From the NCBI RefSeq assembly GCF_031822435.1, contig NZ_JAVQLW010000001.1:937501-1001500 (forward strand): a stretch of 64,000 bases of DNA, given 5' to 3'. Of this stretch, positions 10,692-20,037 are shown piece by piece (position 1 is the first letter of the stretch; every line of letters begins with the position of its first letter). Under the pieces are notes generated by a model that saw only the letters and a list, made by a program, of their open reading frames with translations, did no database searches and was not told the origin of the DNA. Position numbers and translations under genes: made by a program. The DNA is from Paracoccus sp. MBLB3053. GTDB taxonomy: Bacteria > Pseudomonadota > Alphaproteobacteria > Rhodobacterales > Rhodobacteraceae.

Positions 10692-12148
10692 GTCAGCCTC
10701 AGGATCTGGTCAAGCATGTCATTGGCCGCCTGCAGTACCTTCGCATTCGCCGCATAGGCCGTCTCAAGCGCGAGAAGGGTTTCCATTTCGGCATCGGTGT
10801 CGACGCCGTCGGCCAGCAGTGCCGTCTTGAGCCCGTCCGAATAGCCCTGGTCCTGCTGGGCTCGCGCCTCGCTGCGCAGACGGTTGGAGGCCGCGCCCGA
10901 CGAAAGCTGCGATGCAAGCCCCAGCATGTCGCGTGCCGTGGTTCCCAAGTGGTGTGACGACGGGGTGCGGCTGTCGGAAAGCGCCCCTGACATCGCAAGC
11001 AGGCGGCTGCCGTCACCCGCATCACCGCCATCGGTGGCGTTGAGCCCCGCCCGGATCCGCCAGATCTCTCCGCCCTGGGCGGGATCGGCCAGTTTCGTCA
11101 CCGCGATACGGTTCGCCAGTCCGGTGAAGTTGGCGGCATCGAAATTGCCCTGCGCATCAGTGAAGAGGCCGTGCTGGTCGATCGAAAGCGTCGGATCGAC
11201 GCCCGGGTCGGCAAACCTTTGGTAAAGCTCCATCGCGAATGCGTCGATCTGCGCCTGGTAGGCAGGTGCGGAACTGTCCCTGATTTCGAAATGCGCGGCC
11301 AGAGTGCCACCGCCAAACAACCCCATTTCGGCCGAACCCAGCGCCTTGCCGTTGACCGACAGCATGGCCAATGCACCGTTCTCGACCGACATGTCCGCCG
11401 TGACATGGCCCTTCGCGGTGAATTCGATCGCAACCGGGTCGACCCCGTCGAGCAGCGTGGCACCGCCCTTCGTGTAGATGGCGACCCGTCCATTTTCGCG
11501 GCTGACCTCGACGATCGGGACGATGCCCGAGATGCCGTCGATCACTGCCTGTCGTGCATCGACCAGAGAGGAGGCATCCTGGCCCTGAGCCTGCCGAGCA
11601 GCGATCTGGCGGTTCAGCAGCGCCACCTGGGACAGAGATTCGTTCAGACGGTCAACATCCGACCTGATGGAGTTTTCGGCCGACGAACGGGCCTCTTCGA
11701 TGGACTTCGCGATTGAGTTGATCTTGCCCGCAAGCCCTGCCGCCGCATCCAGCACATTCTGCAGCCTGATTTCGCTGTCGGGGCTGCCAGCCGCCAAAGT
11801 GATCGCCTCATCGAGGCTGCCCAGAGACGTTGCGAGCGAATTCGTTGCTGCGGTTGTTCCGAAGGCAGCCTCCAACGCTGCATGAAAGCTTGCCATTACG
11901 CTGGAATTCCCGGCTTTGGCGGCGGCAAGGCGATTGTCGGCCACAAGCGCCGCATTCACGATGCGACGGACGCCATCGATGCTCACCCCGCCGCCGCCAG
12001 CCGAATGGATCCGGGACGAGAGCTCGAGCTCCCTCCGGGCGTAGCCTGCGACCGACTTGTTCGAGACATTGGTCGCGACGAGTTCTGTTCCGCGGGTGGC
12101 CGCCGTCAGACCGGAGAGCGCCGAGGAGATTGCCGAAGAAAGGCTCAT
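10688..12148 (-). CDS. flgK: Flagellar hook-associated protein 1 FlgK
   Basis: A 486-residue hook-associated protein. The N-terminus (SLSSAISSALSGLTAATRG, then ATNVSNKSVAGYARRE) is the flagellar rod/hook/HAP signature with the NxxT/S-GY turn. The C-terminal helix ends in ALETAYAANAKVLQAANDMLDQILRLT, again typical of the axial-protein coiled coil. It is exported through the flagellar type III system and caps the hook. Only 40 bp separate it from flgE, and it overlaps flgL. Confidence 0.94.
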   Translation of the reverse strand: MSLSSAISSALSGLTAATRGTELVATNVSNKSVAGYARRELELSSRIHSAGGGGVSIDGVRRIVNAALVADNRLAAAKAGNSSVMASFHAALEAAFGTTAATNSLATSLGSLDEAITLAAGSPDSEIRLQNVLDAAAGLAGKINSIAKSIEEARSSAENSIRSDVDRLNESLSQVALLNRQIAARQAQGQDASSLVDARQAVIDGISGIVPIVEVSRENGRVAIYTKGGATLLDGVDPVAIEFTAKGHVTADMSVENGALAMLSVNGKALGSAEMGLFGGGTLAAHFEIRDSSAPAYQAQIDAFAMELYQRFADPGVDPTLSIDQHGLFTDAQGNFDAANFTGLANRIAVTKLADPAQGGEIWRIRAGLNATDGGDAGDGSRLLAMSGALSDSRTPSSHHLGTTARDMLGLASQLSSGAASNRLRSEARAQQDQGYSDGLKTALLADGVDTDAEMETLLALETAYAANAKVLQAANDMLDQILRLT

Positions 12149-12188
12149 TGCCTTGATCCTTGTTCATGCCGTGACCGGCAAAACTGCA

Positions 12189-13499
12189 CTAGCGTTTGAT
12201 GTTGGTTGTTTCCTGAAGCATCTCGTCCACGGTCTGGATGATCTTCGCGTTCGACGAATAGGCACGCTGGGTCTGGATCAGATCGGTCAGTTCGGCCGCG
12301 ACGTCGGTCGTCGAGCCCTCTCTCGCATATCCGACAATGGATCCGGTCGGGCCATCACCCGCCTCCCACAGGAAGAAAGCCCCCGAGTTCGGCGAAATCT
12401 TGAAAGTCTGATTGTCGAGCGCGATCAATCCGTTCGGGTTGGGCACATCGACCAGGGGCACCTGATACAACGTGCGGGTCATGCCATTGTCATAAGTCCC
12501 TTGGAGATAGCCGTTTTCGTTGATCTCGAGCCCGACCAGAACACCCGCCGGAGTGCCGTTCTTGGTGATGTTCATGGGTGCGAAATCCGAGCTGATCTGC
12601 GTCATGCCCGATGTCCCGCCCGTCCCGCCAAGGCTGATCTGGATCTGCTGCGCCGCGTCGATGGTCAGAAGCTGCGTCGCCGGATCGTAGCTACCCGCCG
12701 GGGCAAGGGCCGAAATCGACTGAAGCGGTCCGCCCGGAACATCCGAGAATTGCAGATCGTACATGCCGACCACCTCGCTGCCCCCGGGTTTCGAGGAATC
12801 GACGATTTCCATCGTCCAGTGGTTCGTTCGCCCGGTTCCGACTGGATCGACGACTGGGGTAAAGGTGATCGTCAGGGTCTGGGATGCGCCGAGATTGTCG
12901 TAATATTCGACAGAGGTGCTGTAGGGGGTGGCCGTAGTTGCCGCAGTTGCGTCGGCGGGAAGGTTGAAGCCAAGGCTTACCGCCGTCGTGGGTTCTGCAT
13001 AGACGTCATTCGTGCTGATCTTGATCGGCTGCAATCCTGTCGTCGTATCTCGTGGCATGGACGGGATCGTTCCATCGCGATTCGCAGGCCAACCCAGCAG
13101 GACAAGCCCGGAGGAGGTCTGCAGGATGCCACTTTCGTCCAGGCGGAAGGCGCCGGTACGCGTCAGCGACAGCGATGGGCTTCCGCCTTGCAGCGAGGCA
13201 ATCTCGGAGGCGTTCATCACCGGCAACATGCCACGGCCTGAAATCGCGATGTCCAGCGCATTGCTGGTTCCGACGAGACTTCCACTTTTCTCGACGTCGC
13301 GAAGGGTCTGGGACAGGACGCCGCCGGCCGCGTACTGCCCCCCGCCGCTGCCGCCTATCACCACGCTTTCGAATTCCGTCGAGACCCGACGATATCCGTA
13401 GGTGCTTGAATTCGCGATGTTGTCAGAAATGCCGGCAAGCCGCGCGGCATTCGCGGAGAGACCGGATACTCCGGCGCTGAGGGCAGATGAGATCGACAT
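12189..13499 (-). CDS. flgE: Flagellar hook protein FlgE
   Basis: A 436-residue hook subunit. It opens SISSALSAGVSGLSANAARLAGISDNIANSSTYGYRR, the flagellar basal-body rod signature, and closes with LTDLIQTQRAYSSNAKIIQTVDEMLQETTNIKR, the conserved C-terminal axial motif. The central part (about 100-360) contains the FlgE D2-like beta domain. It is preceded by an 84-bp gap from motB that carries a CtrA-like box 49 nt before the start codon, so it probably has its own promoter as well as read-through from motB. Confidence 0.95.
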   Translation of the reverse strand: MSISSALSAGVSGLSANAARLAGISDNIANSSTYGYRRVSTEFESVVIGGSGGGQYAAGGVLSQTLRDVEKSGSLVGTSNALDIAISGRGMLPVMNASEIASLQGGSPSLSLTRTGAFRLDESGILQTSSGLVLLGWPANRDGTIPSMPRDTTTGLQPIKISTNDVYAEPTTAVSLGFNLPADATAATTATPYSTSVEYYDNLGASQTLTITFTPVVDPVGTGRTNHWTMEIVDSSKPGGSEVVGMYDLQFSDVPGGPLQSISALAPAGSYDPATQLLTIDAAQQIQISLGGTGGTSGMTQISSDFAPMNITKNGTPAGVLVGLEINENGYLQGTYDNGMTRTLYQVPLVDVPNPNGLIALDNQTFKISPNSGAFFLWEAGDGPTGSIVGYAREGSTTDVAAELTDLIQTQRAYSSNAKIIQTVDEMLQETTNIKR

Positions 13500-13548
13500 G
13501 TCACGTCATCCTGTATGATTCGTGTCGGTTCAGTTTTCGGGGCGGGGG

Positions 13549-13564
13549 GTTAAGATCGGACTAA
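13549..13564 (-). promoter_or_regulatory. CtrA-like box upstream of flgE
   Basis: On the minus strand the sequence reads TTAG-N7-TTAAC, one mismatch from the CtrA consensus TTAA-N7-TTAAC. It ends 49 nt before the flgE start codon. CtrA control of flagellar genes is established in Rhodobacteraceae; binding here is inferred. Confidence 0.45.
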
Positions 13565-13583
13565 TGGCCGGTGGGTTGGCGGC

Positions 13584-14375
13584 CTATCTGAGCAGGATCA
13601 GCTCGATCCTGTTGTTGCTGGGGTCCATCGGGTTGACAGAGCGGTTGCGACGGTCGGCATAGGCCGTCACCCTTTCGATCCGGCGGGTGTCAAGCCGTGC
13701 CTTTTCAAGGAGGTTGCGCACCGCATGTGCCCTTGCATCCGATAACGCCCAGACAGGAGAATGAATGAGCAAGTCCGGATAGGTCCTGACATGGCCCTGA
13801 ATCGAAAGGGGGTTCCGCACCCGTTCGAGGACCTGCGCAAGGATCACGGAGAGTTCGTGCAAAGCCGGGGTCGGTTGAGCGCTGTTTTCCGCGAAAAGCG
13901 GCTCGTCCATCAGATCGGTCAGTTCAATGACCAGCCCTTCATCCGTCATCCGGGTGATCACATGCCGAAGCAGGTTGACCCGCTGCATGGATTCGGCCCC
14001 GCTGCCCGTCAGTTCGTCCTGAACATGGCGCGCGAGTTCTTCGAAATCTTGTGCACGAATATCGCCGCCCCGATTGTCGCGCGACGCCCCGATGCCCTTG
14101 CCCGAATTGCTGTCGCTGTCCTGCTGCTCGCCTCCGAAGGCGCCGTCTGATCCGCCGAGAGTGGATTGCACGATCGTCGGGTTGAAATATTGCGCGAGCC
14201 CCTGGCGCTGCTTTTCGGTCGTGGCATTCAAGAGCCACATCAGCAGGAAGAAAGCCATCATCGCGGTGACGAAATCCGCATAGGCGACCTTCCACGCCCC
14301 GCCATGGTGACCCGTCTCACCGCCGCCCCGGACCTTCTTGATGATGATTGGCGCAACGCGCTCTTTCGTGGCCAT
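13584..14375 (-). CDS. motB: Flagellar stator protein MotB
   Basis: A 263-residue stator subunit. One membrane helix near residues 28-52 carries the proton-pathway aspartate in AYADFVTAMMAFFLLMWLL, preceded by a basic N-terminus. The C-terminal OmpA-like peptidoglycan-binding domain (about 150-263) shows IQGHVRTYP and the LSDARAHAVRNLLEKARLD and NNRIELILLR motifs. The linker (about 75-150) is long and rich in Gly/Asp. MotA is not in the window. It is the first gene of the motB-flgE-flgK-flgL-flgI block and divergent from pqiA. Confidence 0.92.
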   Translation of the reverse strand: MATKERVAPIIIKKVRGGGETGHHGGAWKVAYADFVTAMMAFFLLMWLLNATTEKQRQGLAQYFNPTIVQSTLGGSDGAFGGEQQDSDSNSGKGIGASRDNRGGDIRAQDFEELARHVQDELTGSGAESMQRVNLLRHVITRMTDEGLVIELTDLMDEPLFAENSAQPTPALHELSVILAQVLERVRNPLSIQGHVRTYPDLLIHSPVWALSDARAHAVRNLLEKARLDTRRIERVTAYADRRNRSVNPMDPSNNRIELILLR

Positions 14376-14422
14376 GCTTCGCCCTTCTCGAAACTCCTGT
14401 GCCGAGAATTGCCTGCCCCCGG

Positions 14423-14437
14423 CTAAAAACCAGTTAA
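14423..14437 (-). promoter_or_regulatory. CtrA-like box upstream of motB
   Basis: The minus strand reads TTAA-N7-TTAG, one mismatch from TTAA-N7-TTAA. It ends 47 nt before the motB start codon, almost the same spacing as the box before flgE. It lies in the divergent gap with pqiA. Confidence 0.45.
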
Positions 14438-14539
14438 TCGATCAATTGTGAGCTATTTTCGCTCGTCCTTGGTTGTGACGGGTGTGTGGGGGTGCGATCC
14501 CGCCTTGAAAGGGGCAGGGCAGATCCTATTCTGAAGAGC

Positions 14540-15220
14540 ATGCAGGATGCGGTGAGCTATGATCTGACGACAGGACGGGGGCTGGTGGCATGCCCCCGCT
14601 GCGATGCGCTGCATCTCGAACGGGACCTGGCGCCGGGCGAGACCGCTCGCTGCCTTCGGTGCAATGCTGTGCTTGCCAGCCCCAGGTCCGGGGCCTTTAC
14701 CCGGATCATCGCGCTGTCCTTCACAACCTTTGTGCTGATGATCGGCGCGGTCTTCTTCCCGTTTCTCGAGATCTCGCGGATGGGTTTTGGCAATGAGACA
14801 TCGCTTTTCGGGGTGGCCATGGCATTTTCACATGGTGCGCTGATGCCCCTGACGGTTGCTCTTCTTGGCACGATCGTCGGGCTGCCGGTGCTGCGCGCAA
14901 TGCTGCTTGTCTACACCCTGCTGCCGCTGTCACGCGGGCGCCCGCCGTTTTCCCATGCGGTTCCCGCCTTTCGCCTGTCCGAGACGCTCCGGCCATGGTC
15001 GATGGCCGAGATCTTCGTGATCGGCACCGCCCTCGCGCTGGTCAAGGTCGGCGGGCTTGCCAATATCAGCTTTGGCCCGGCTTTCTGGGCCTTTTGCGGC
15101 CTGATCCTTGTCAATGCGGCAAGCAATGCCTTCACAAGTGCCGCCACGATCTGGGACGCGATCGAGGATGGCATGCGCGCAGACGAGGCGGCGCGGATGG
15201 TCGAGGGGGCCCGGCAATGA
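14540..15220 (+). CDS. pqiA: Paraquat-inducible protein A, first half-size subunit
   Basis: A 226-residue integral membrane protein of the PqiA family. It opens with a rubredoxin-like pair of CxxC motifs (ACPRCDAL and RCLRCNAV, residues about 19-45) and then has four predicted membrane helices. E. coli PqiA is a single protein with two such modules; here the modules are separate genes. The ATG at 14540 is preferred over an upstream GTG (14486) because the zinc motif then lies near the N-terminus. Its stop overlaps the second pqiA gene by 4 bp. The Pqi system moves phospholipid between inner and outer membranes. Confidence 0.88.
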   Translation: MQDAVSYDLTTGRGLVACPRCDALHLERDLAPGETARCLRCNAVLASPRSGAFTRIIALSFTTFVLMIGAVFFPFLEISRMGFGNETSLFGVAMAFSHGALMPLTVALLGTIVGLPVLRAMLLVYTLLPLSRGRPPFSHAVPAFRLSETLRPWSMAEIFVIGTALALVKVGGLANISFGPAFWAFCGLILVNAASNAFTSAATIWDAIEDGMRADEAARMVEGARQ

Positions 15221-15888
15221 GCGAAACCCGAAACGAGGGCGCGCCCGATCATGGCGCGCCGATCATGACGGCGCATCGTGCACGGCTTGTCGGCTGCCGA
15301 AGCTGTGGCAGGGTCTGGCCCGAGGTCGAGACGGTCTGCGCCAGGTGCGGCGCCGACCTTGTTCCTCCTGACAGGCGGTCACTGAATGCGGTCTGGGCGT
15401 GGCTGGCGGCGGGGCTCATCTTCTACATTCCCGCGAACCTCTTTCCGATGCTCAAGACCACGACTTTCGGTGGACTCGCCGGAAATGACGAATCGACGAT
15501 CTTTGGCGGTGTCCTTGAACTGATCCATTATGGAAGCTGGTTCGTGGCGGGCGTGATCTTCATCGCGTCGATCATGGTCCCGATCGGCAAGTTCGTGGCG
15601 ATCGGCTGGCTGGCCGTGGTGGCCGGGCGCCCCGCGACGGTCGAGGCAGCGCATTCCCGCCTGAGACTGTACGAGGTGGTCGAATTCATCGGGCGATGGT
15701 CGATGATCGACGTATTCGTCGTGGCAATTCTTTCCGCACTTGTTCAACTCGGGTTCGTTGCCTCGATCCATCCCGGTCCGGCGGCGGTGTGCTTCGCCCT
15801 TTCTGTTGCCTTCACCATGCTTTCCGCGCAAAGCTTCGACCCAAGGCTGATCTGGCGCGGGCTGCCGCTGCGACGCCGCAGTGACTGA
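15217..15888 (+). CDS. pqiA: Paraquat-inducible protein A, second half-size subunit
   Basis: A 223-residue PqiA-family membrane protein with its own double CxxC motif (GCRSCGRVW and VCARCGADL, about residues 27-50), then about four membrane helices including the FYIPANLFPMLKTTTFGG loop conserved in the family. The ATG overlaps the preceding gene's TGA (ATGA). pqiB follows after 10 bp. It presumably pairs with the first half-size subunit to make a full PqiA-like unit in the inner membrane. Confidence 0.88.
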   Translation: MSETRNEGAPDHGAPIMTAHRARLVGCRSCGRVWPEVETVCARCGADLVPPDRRSLNAVWAWLAAGLIFYIPANLFPMLKTTTFGGLAGNDESTIFGGVLELIHYGSWFVAGVIFIASIMVPIGKFVAIGWLAVVAGRPATVEAAHSRLRLYEVVEFIGRWSMIDVFVVAILSALVQLGFVASIHPGPAAVCFALSVAFTMLSAQSFDPRLIWRGLPLRRRSD

Positions 15889-15898
15889 ACAGGACTGA

Positions 15899-17965
15899 AT
15901 GACAGACACACCTTCGCCCGACAAAGAGCCCTCTGCCCTCAAACCCGCCGAACCCGTCCGTCAATCCACGTCTCGTGGGGTTCGCGCGGGTTCGTCGCTG
16001 ATCTGGCTTGTGCCCATCTTGGCATTGATCGTGACCTTGGGCGTAGGCTGGAACGCGATTGCCAGCAGGGGGACGTTGATCTGGGTTGACTTCAAGGACG
16101 CGACGGGGATCACGCCAGGGGAAACCGCGCTGAAGTTCCGAGAGATCACCGTCGGCAAGGTCGAATCGGTGCGGTTCACCGAAGACCTGAAGCAGGTCAG
16201 GGTCAGCATCCGAGTGGACAAGGACCTGGCGCCCTTCATCGACGATGATGCACAGTTCTGGATCGTTCGGCCACAGGTCTCCGCGCAGGGGATCTCGCGG
16301 CTCGATACTGTCCTGACGGGCTCGTTCGTCGAAGGGTATTGGGATGACAACGCGGCCGAGCGGCAAACCGAGTTCAAGGGGCTGGAAAAGCCGCCGCTGA
16401 ACAGCACAGGTCAGAACGGAACCTGGATCGTCCTTGCGGCCGAACGCTCGCGGGGGATGACGGAAGGGGCGCCCGTCCTGTTCCGGGGTATTCCTGTCGG
16501 GCAGATGCAGAACCTGCGGCTTGATGAAAACGATCAGCGCGTGCTGGCAGATGTCTTCATAGCCGCCCCGCACGACAAAAGGCTGACCACGAACACCGTG
16601 TTCTGGGACACGTCCGGTTTCTCGATTTCCCTCGGCGCACAAGGATTGGCGCTGAACGTCAACTCGCTTGCCTCCGTGCTGCAGGGCGGAGCCGAATTCG
16701 CGACACTCACGTCCGGTGGCGAACCGGTCGAGAACGGGCATGTCTTCTCGCTTCAGCCCGATCAGGAATCGGCGCGTAACAACCTCTTCTCGGATCAGGG
16801 CAACATGATCCGGTTGACGATGCTGGTCGATGAATCGGTCAAGGGGCTCGAGACAGGAGCAAATGTTCAATACATGGGCCTCACGGTCGGTCGCGTCACC
16901 AATCTTGCCGCGCGGATCGTCAAGACCGAGGAAGGCGGCGACCGGATCGAGCAGGAAGTCACGCTTGCCCTGACCCCCGACCGCGTGGGACTGGCCGGGG
17001 ATGCAAGCCCAGAGGCGGCCGAGGAGTTCGTGGCCGAACAGGTGCGCAACGGCTTGCGCGCGCGGATCGCAAGCGCTGGTTTCTTTGGCACCTCGCTTGA
17101 GGTCGAGCTGGTGAACCTGCCCGATGCGCCCCAGGCCGAGCTTGATCGCGACGCTGAACCCTTTCCAGTCATCCCCTCGGCGCCGGGTCAGGTATCGGAT
17201 TTTTCCGAGACGGCGCAGGGTTTCCTGGCGCGCGTTGGCGAGCTTCCGATCGAGGAGGCCGTGAAATCGGTCACCGACATGATGAATTCGGTGACCGCGC
17301 TCGTCAGCAGCGAGGATGCGCGCGCCATTCCGGGCACGCTGCGCGGAACGCTTGAAGGCGCCAGGTCTGCCGCTGGGGAGATGCGGCAGATTGCCACCGA
17401 GCTGCGCGAATCCGGGGCCGCGAGCCAGATCCGCAAGCTCGTCGATGAGGCGGCGGCCGCGGCTGAAGCGGTCAAGCTGGCGGCGGCCGACGTGCCGGGC
17501 ATGGTGCAGGAAATCGACAAGGCGGCCGGAAAGGTAGCTGAGGTCGATTTCACCGCGATCTCGACCGAAGCCGAGGGCATTTTGCGCGATGTTCGGGCCA
17601 TGATCGGATCGGAAGATGCCGAGCAGCTTCCGAAGAATCTCTCGGACACATTGCAGGCGGCTTCGGGCCTGCTTACCGATCTGCGGGACGGCAACGCAGC
17701 TGGCAGCCTGAACGAAGCCCTTGCCTCTGCAAGGAACGCGGCCGACAGCGTCTCGACCTCTGCGGAACGCTTGCCCCAACTTTCTGCCCGGCTCGAGGCA
17801 CTGGCGGCCCGTGCAGAAAGCGTGATCGCGGCATATGGCGAGCGTTCCACCTTCAACACCGAATCCATAAACCTCATGCGCGAGATGCGCCGCGCTGCGA
17901 ATGCCTTTGGCGGCCTTGCCCGCACCATCGAACGCAATCCGCAAGCCTTCATCCTGGGACGATAA
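15899..17965 (+). CDS. pqiB: MCE-domain lipid transport protein PqiB
   Basis: A 688-residue protein with one N-terminal membrane helix (about 31-50) and three MCE (MlaD-like) domains: about residues 58-145 (TLIWVDFKDATGITPGETALKF), 175-265 (GAPVLFRGIPVGQM) and 300-420 (GANVQYMGLTVGRV). A long helical, alanine-rich region from about 430 to the end fits the coiled needle that E. coli PqiB forms across the periplasm. It starts 10 bp after pqiA and ends 1 bp before pqiC. Confidence 0.93.
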   Translation: MTDTPSPDKEPSALKPAEPVRQSTSRGVRAGSSLIWLVPILALIVTLGVGWNAIASRGTLIWVDFKDATGITPGETALKFREITVGKVESVRFTEDLKQVRVSIRVDKDLAPFIDDDAQFWIVRPQVSAQGISRLDTVLTGSFVEGYWDDNAAERQTEFKGLEKPPLNSTGQNGTWIVLAAERSRGMTEGAPVLFRGIPVGQMQNLRLDENDQRVLADVFIAAPHDKRLTTNTVFWDTSGFSISLGAQGLALNVNSLASVLQGGAEFATLTSGGEPVENGHVFSLQPDQESARNNLFSDQGNMIRLTMLVDESVKGLETGANVQYMGLTVGRVTNLAARIVKTEEGGDRIEQEVTLALTPDRVGLAGDASPEAAEEFVAEQVRNGLRARIASAGFFGTSLEVELVNLPDAPQAELDRDAEPFPVIPSAPGQVSDFSETAQGFLARVGELPIEEAVKSVTDMMNSVTALVSSEDARAIPGTLRGTLEGARSAAGEMRQIATELRESGAASQIRKLVDEAAAAAEAVKLAAADVPGMVQEIDKAAGKVAEVDFTAISTEAEGILRDVRAMIGSEDAEQLPKNLSDTLQAASGLLTDLRDGNAAGSLNEALASARNAADSVSTSAERLPQLSARLEALAARAESVIAAYGERSTFNTESINLMREMRRAANAFGGLARTIERNPQAFILGR

Positions 17966-17966
17966 G

Positions 17967-18629
17967 ATGCGCCACTTCCTTACCGCTTCCGCACTTCTCG
18001 CCGCGCTGGCGGCCTGTTCGCATGGTGAAAATACCGCCCGCTACCTGATCGACCCGCCCCAGACCGGAGAGCGCCTGCCGAACCGGCTGGGCACGACTGA
18101 ACTCAGGGATGTGTCGCTGCCCGAATATGCTTCGGCAAGCGAGGTCAGTTGGCAGAGCGAAGACGGGGCAGTGCGTTCGAATACCAAGCAGCTCTGGGCT
18201 GACAACCCGCAGCGCGCATTCACCCAATCGCTGGCTCGCGCGATATCGGACATTTCCGGCGCAACCGTGATCAGCGAGCCTTGGCCATTGGCCGAGCCGC
18301 CACGCCGGACCCTGGAAGTGAGGGTCGAAAAGGCCCTCGCGCAATCGAACGGCACTTACCGGCTCGGCGGGCGTTATTTCATAGGCGATGCCCGATCCGG
18401 TGGTGCCAATCAGTCCCGCAGCTTCGATATCTCGGTGCCGATGGGCGTCGAGGGGGGCAAGGCTTCTCCCGCGACGGTGGCGCGTGCGCAATCCGTCGCG
18501 ATCGCCCAGCTTGCCCGGCAAATCGCCACTCTGGGCGGCCCGGGGGATTCGCTGCGGACCTCGGCACCGGCGTCGTCCAGCATGGACGACATCTTCTCGC
18601 AACCGCTTCCGCCTCTGGACGGCAGCTGA
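17967..18629 (+). CDS. pqiC: ABC-type transport auxiliary lipoprotein PqiC
   Basis: A 220-residue lipoprotein. The signal peptide ends in a lipobox, LAAC at about residues 13-16. The body has the PqiC/DUF330 layout: YLIDPPQ near the start and a central ISEPWPLAEPPRRTLEVRVEKA. PqiC anchors the PqiB needle at the outer membrane. A conserved-looking C-terminal tail (MDDIFSQPLPPLDG) is probably disordered. The ATG follows the pqiB stop after 1 bp. It converges on the flavin reductase gene with a 3-bp gap. Confidence 0.88.
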   Translation: MRHFLTASALLAALAACSHGENTARYLIDPPQTGERLPNRLGTTELRDVSLPEYASASEVSWQSEDGAVRSNTKQLWADNPQRAFTQSLARAISDISGATVISEPWPLAEPPRRTLEVRVEKALAQSNGTYRLGGRYFIGDARSGGANQSRSFDISVPMGVEGGKASPATVARAQSVAIAQLARQIATLGGPGDSLRTSAPASSSMDDIFSQPLPPLDGS

Positions 18630-18632
18630 GCG

Positions 18633-19178
18633 CTAGCTTTCGGCCGGGTCGAACTGGCCAAAGCGGCCGGCTGCGAAGACCAGCGGATGATCACCGGGGC
18701 CGGCGACGGTCACCCGCAAAACGCGACCGATCACCACGGAATGGTCGCCTGCATCATGTACGGCGTGAGTCTGGCAATCGAAACGCGCAGCCGCGCCCGG
18801 GATGACCGGAACGCCTTCCTCGTTCGAAAGATGGTCGAGCGCATCGAATTGTGCTCCGCCTCTGGTGAAGCGCAGGCAGGTGTCCAGCTGCTCGGCGCCC
18901 AGGACATGGACGGACCAATGCACCGCATCGGCGAAAGTGCCGTGCCGTGCCGAAGCCCTTGCTGGGCACCAGAGCACCAGCGGCGGTTCCAGCGAGACGC
19001 TGCTGAAGCTGTTGACCGTCATGCCGATCGGACCGCTTGGGCCTTGGGTCGTCACGACAGTCACCCCCGTCGCAAAGCGCCCGAGGGCTTCACGCAGCAA
19101 CCGGGCCTCTGCAGTTGCGGGGTGGAAGGTGATTTCGTCGGCGAGCCTGTCGCGGGTCGCGGGGGGAATGCGGCGCAT
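18633..19178 (-). CDS. Flavin reductase family protein
   Basis: A 181-residue FMN-binding split-barrel protein. The motif [35 protein letters not shown] (about 33-68) is the standard flavin-reductase signature, followed by the LVLWCPA strand and an [11 protein letters not shown] loop. Such enzymes reduce free FMN or FAD with NAD(P)H to supply two-component monooxygenases. No partner monooxygenase is adjacent. The gene follows cysQ on the same strand after 55 bp. Confidence 0.85.
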   Translation of the reverse strand: MRRIPPATRDRLADEITFHPATAEARLLREALGRFATGVTVVTTQGPSGPIGMTVNSFSSVSLEPPLVLWCPARASARHGTFADAVHWSVHVLGAEQLDTCLRFTRGGAQFDALDHLSNEEGVPVIPGAAARFDCQTHAVHDAGDHSVVIGRVLRVTVAGPGDHPLVFAAGRFGQFDPAES

Positions 19179-19233
19179 GCGAGGGCCCTGTCTTCTGCGG
19201 TCGCCCCATTCTTAACGTCGCGTCCGGCGGGCA

Positions 19234-20037
19234 TCAAGTTGGGGCCGGCCCCCGTGCTGCGTGATCGGGGCCAAGTGCCGAAAGAAGCTGGCCATGCAGG
19301 CGGGGCGGGGCGATCACCAGCCCGTCGGCCAGGGCACGGGCCGTGTTGAAGGAAATGCAACGACCGGAAAGGTCGGTCGCGATGCAGCCCGCGCGTTCGG
19401 CGATCAGGCTACCTGCGGCGATATCCCATTCCCAGGCGGCGCGGGTTGAAAGCGTGGCGTTGAAGCGCCCTTCGGCCACGAGGCAAAGCCGCCAGGCGAG
19501 CGACGGCCGGAATTCGCGCCTGATCGTCGGCTGTCTGCCACGCCAGAAGGCAGGGTCGAGACTGGGTTTGGAGGTCAGGACGCGCGCACCCGCGATGTCG
19601 TGTTCGCAGGGCGACAGCGACTCGCCGTTCAGGACGGCGGGTCCCCCGGCCGTCGCCGCATAGGTCATGCCGGATGCAGGCAGGTGAACGACGGCGGCCG
19701 AAATGCGGTTCCCGGTGGCGATCGCCAGAGAATGGGAAAATCCTTCCTGCCCGGCAAGGAAGGCCCTCGTGCCGTCGATCGGGTCGATGATGAAGCAATG
19801 CTCGGCGTCGAGTCGCGAAGGATCGTCGGTCGATTCCTCGCTGAGCCAGCCGTAATGCGGGCGCGCGGCAAGCAGCATGTCTTCGAGATGGGCGTTCACC
19901 GCCAGATCGGCCTCGCTGACGGGGCCCGCTCCTTCGCCCTTGTCCCATGCCCGAGGATCGTTGCGCCAGTAGCGCATCGCGATCTCGCCTGCCTCGTGGG
20001 CGGCCCGTTCCAGCAGCTCGAGATCACTCTCCGGCAA
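19234..20037 (-). CDS. cysQ: Inositol monophosphatase family phosphatase (CysQ-like)
   Basis: A 267-residue Mg2+/Li+-dependent phosphatase fold. Metal-binding motifs are SEES (near 60-65), DPIDGTRAF (near 87-95) and the C-terminal WEWDIAAGSLIAERAG. The length and the SEESTDD spacing fit the 3'(2'),5'-bisphosphate nucleotidase CysQ, which removes PAP during sulfate assimilation, but suhB-type inositol phosphatases are close, so the symbol is tentative. The start overlaps the end of pmbA by 14 bp, implying translational coupling. Confidence 0.8.
   Translation of the reverse strand: MPESDLELLERAAHEAGEIAMRYWRNDPRAWDKGEGAGPVSEADLAVNAHLEDMLLAARPHYGWLSEESTDDPSRLDAEHCFIIDPIDGTRAFLAGQEGFSHSLAIATGNRISAAVVHLPASGMTYAATAGGPAVLNGESLSPCEHDIAGARVLTSKPSLDPAFWRGRQPTIRREFRPSLAWRLCLVAEGRFNATLSTRAAWEWDIAAGSLIAERAGCIATDLSGRCISFNTARALADGLVIAPPRLHGQLLSALGPDHAARGPAPT

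Noticed and set aside
14376..14420. Sigma-54-like GGCAC element upstream of motB
   Set aside because: The GGCAC-N5-TTTCG arrangement lacks the -12 TTGC core, and the CtrA-like box nearby is a better explanation.
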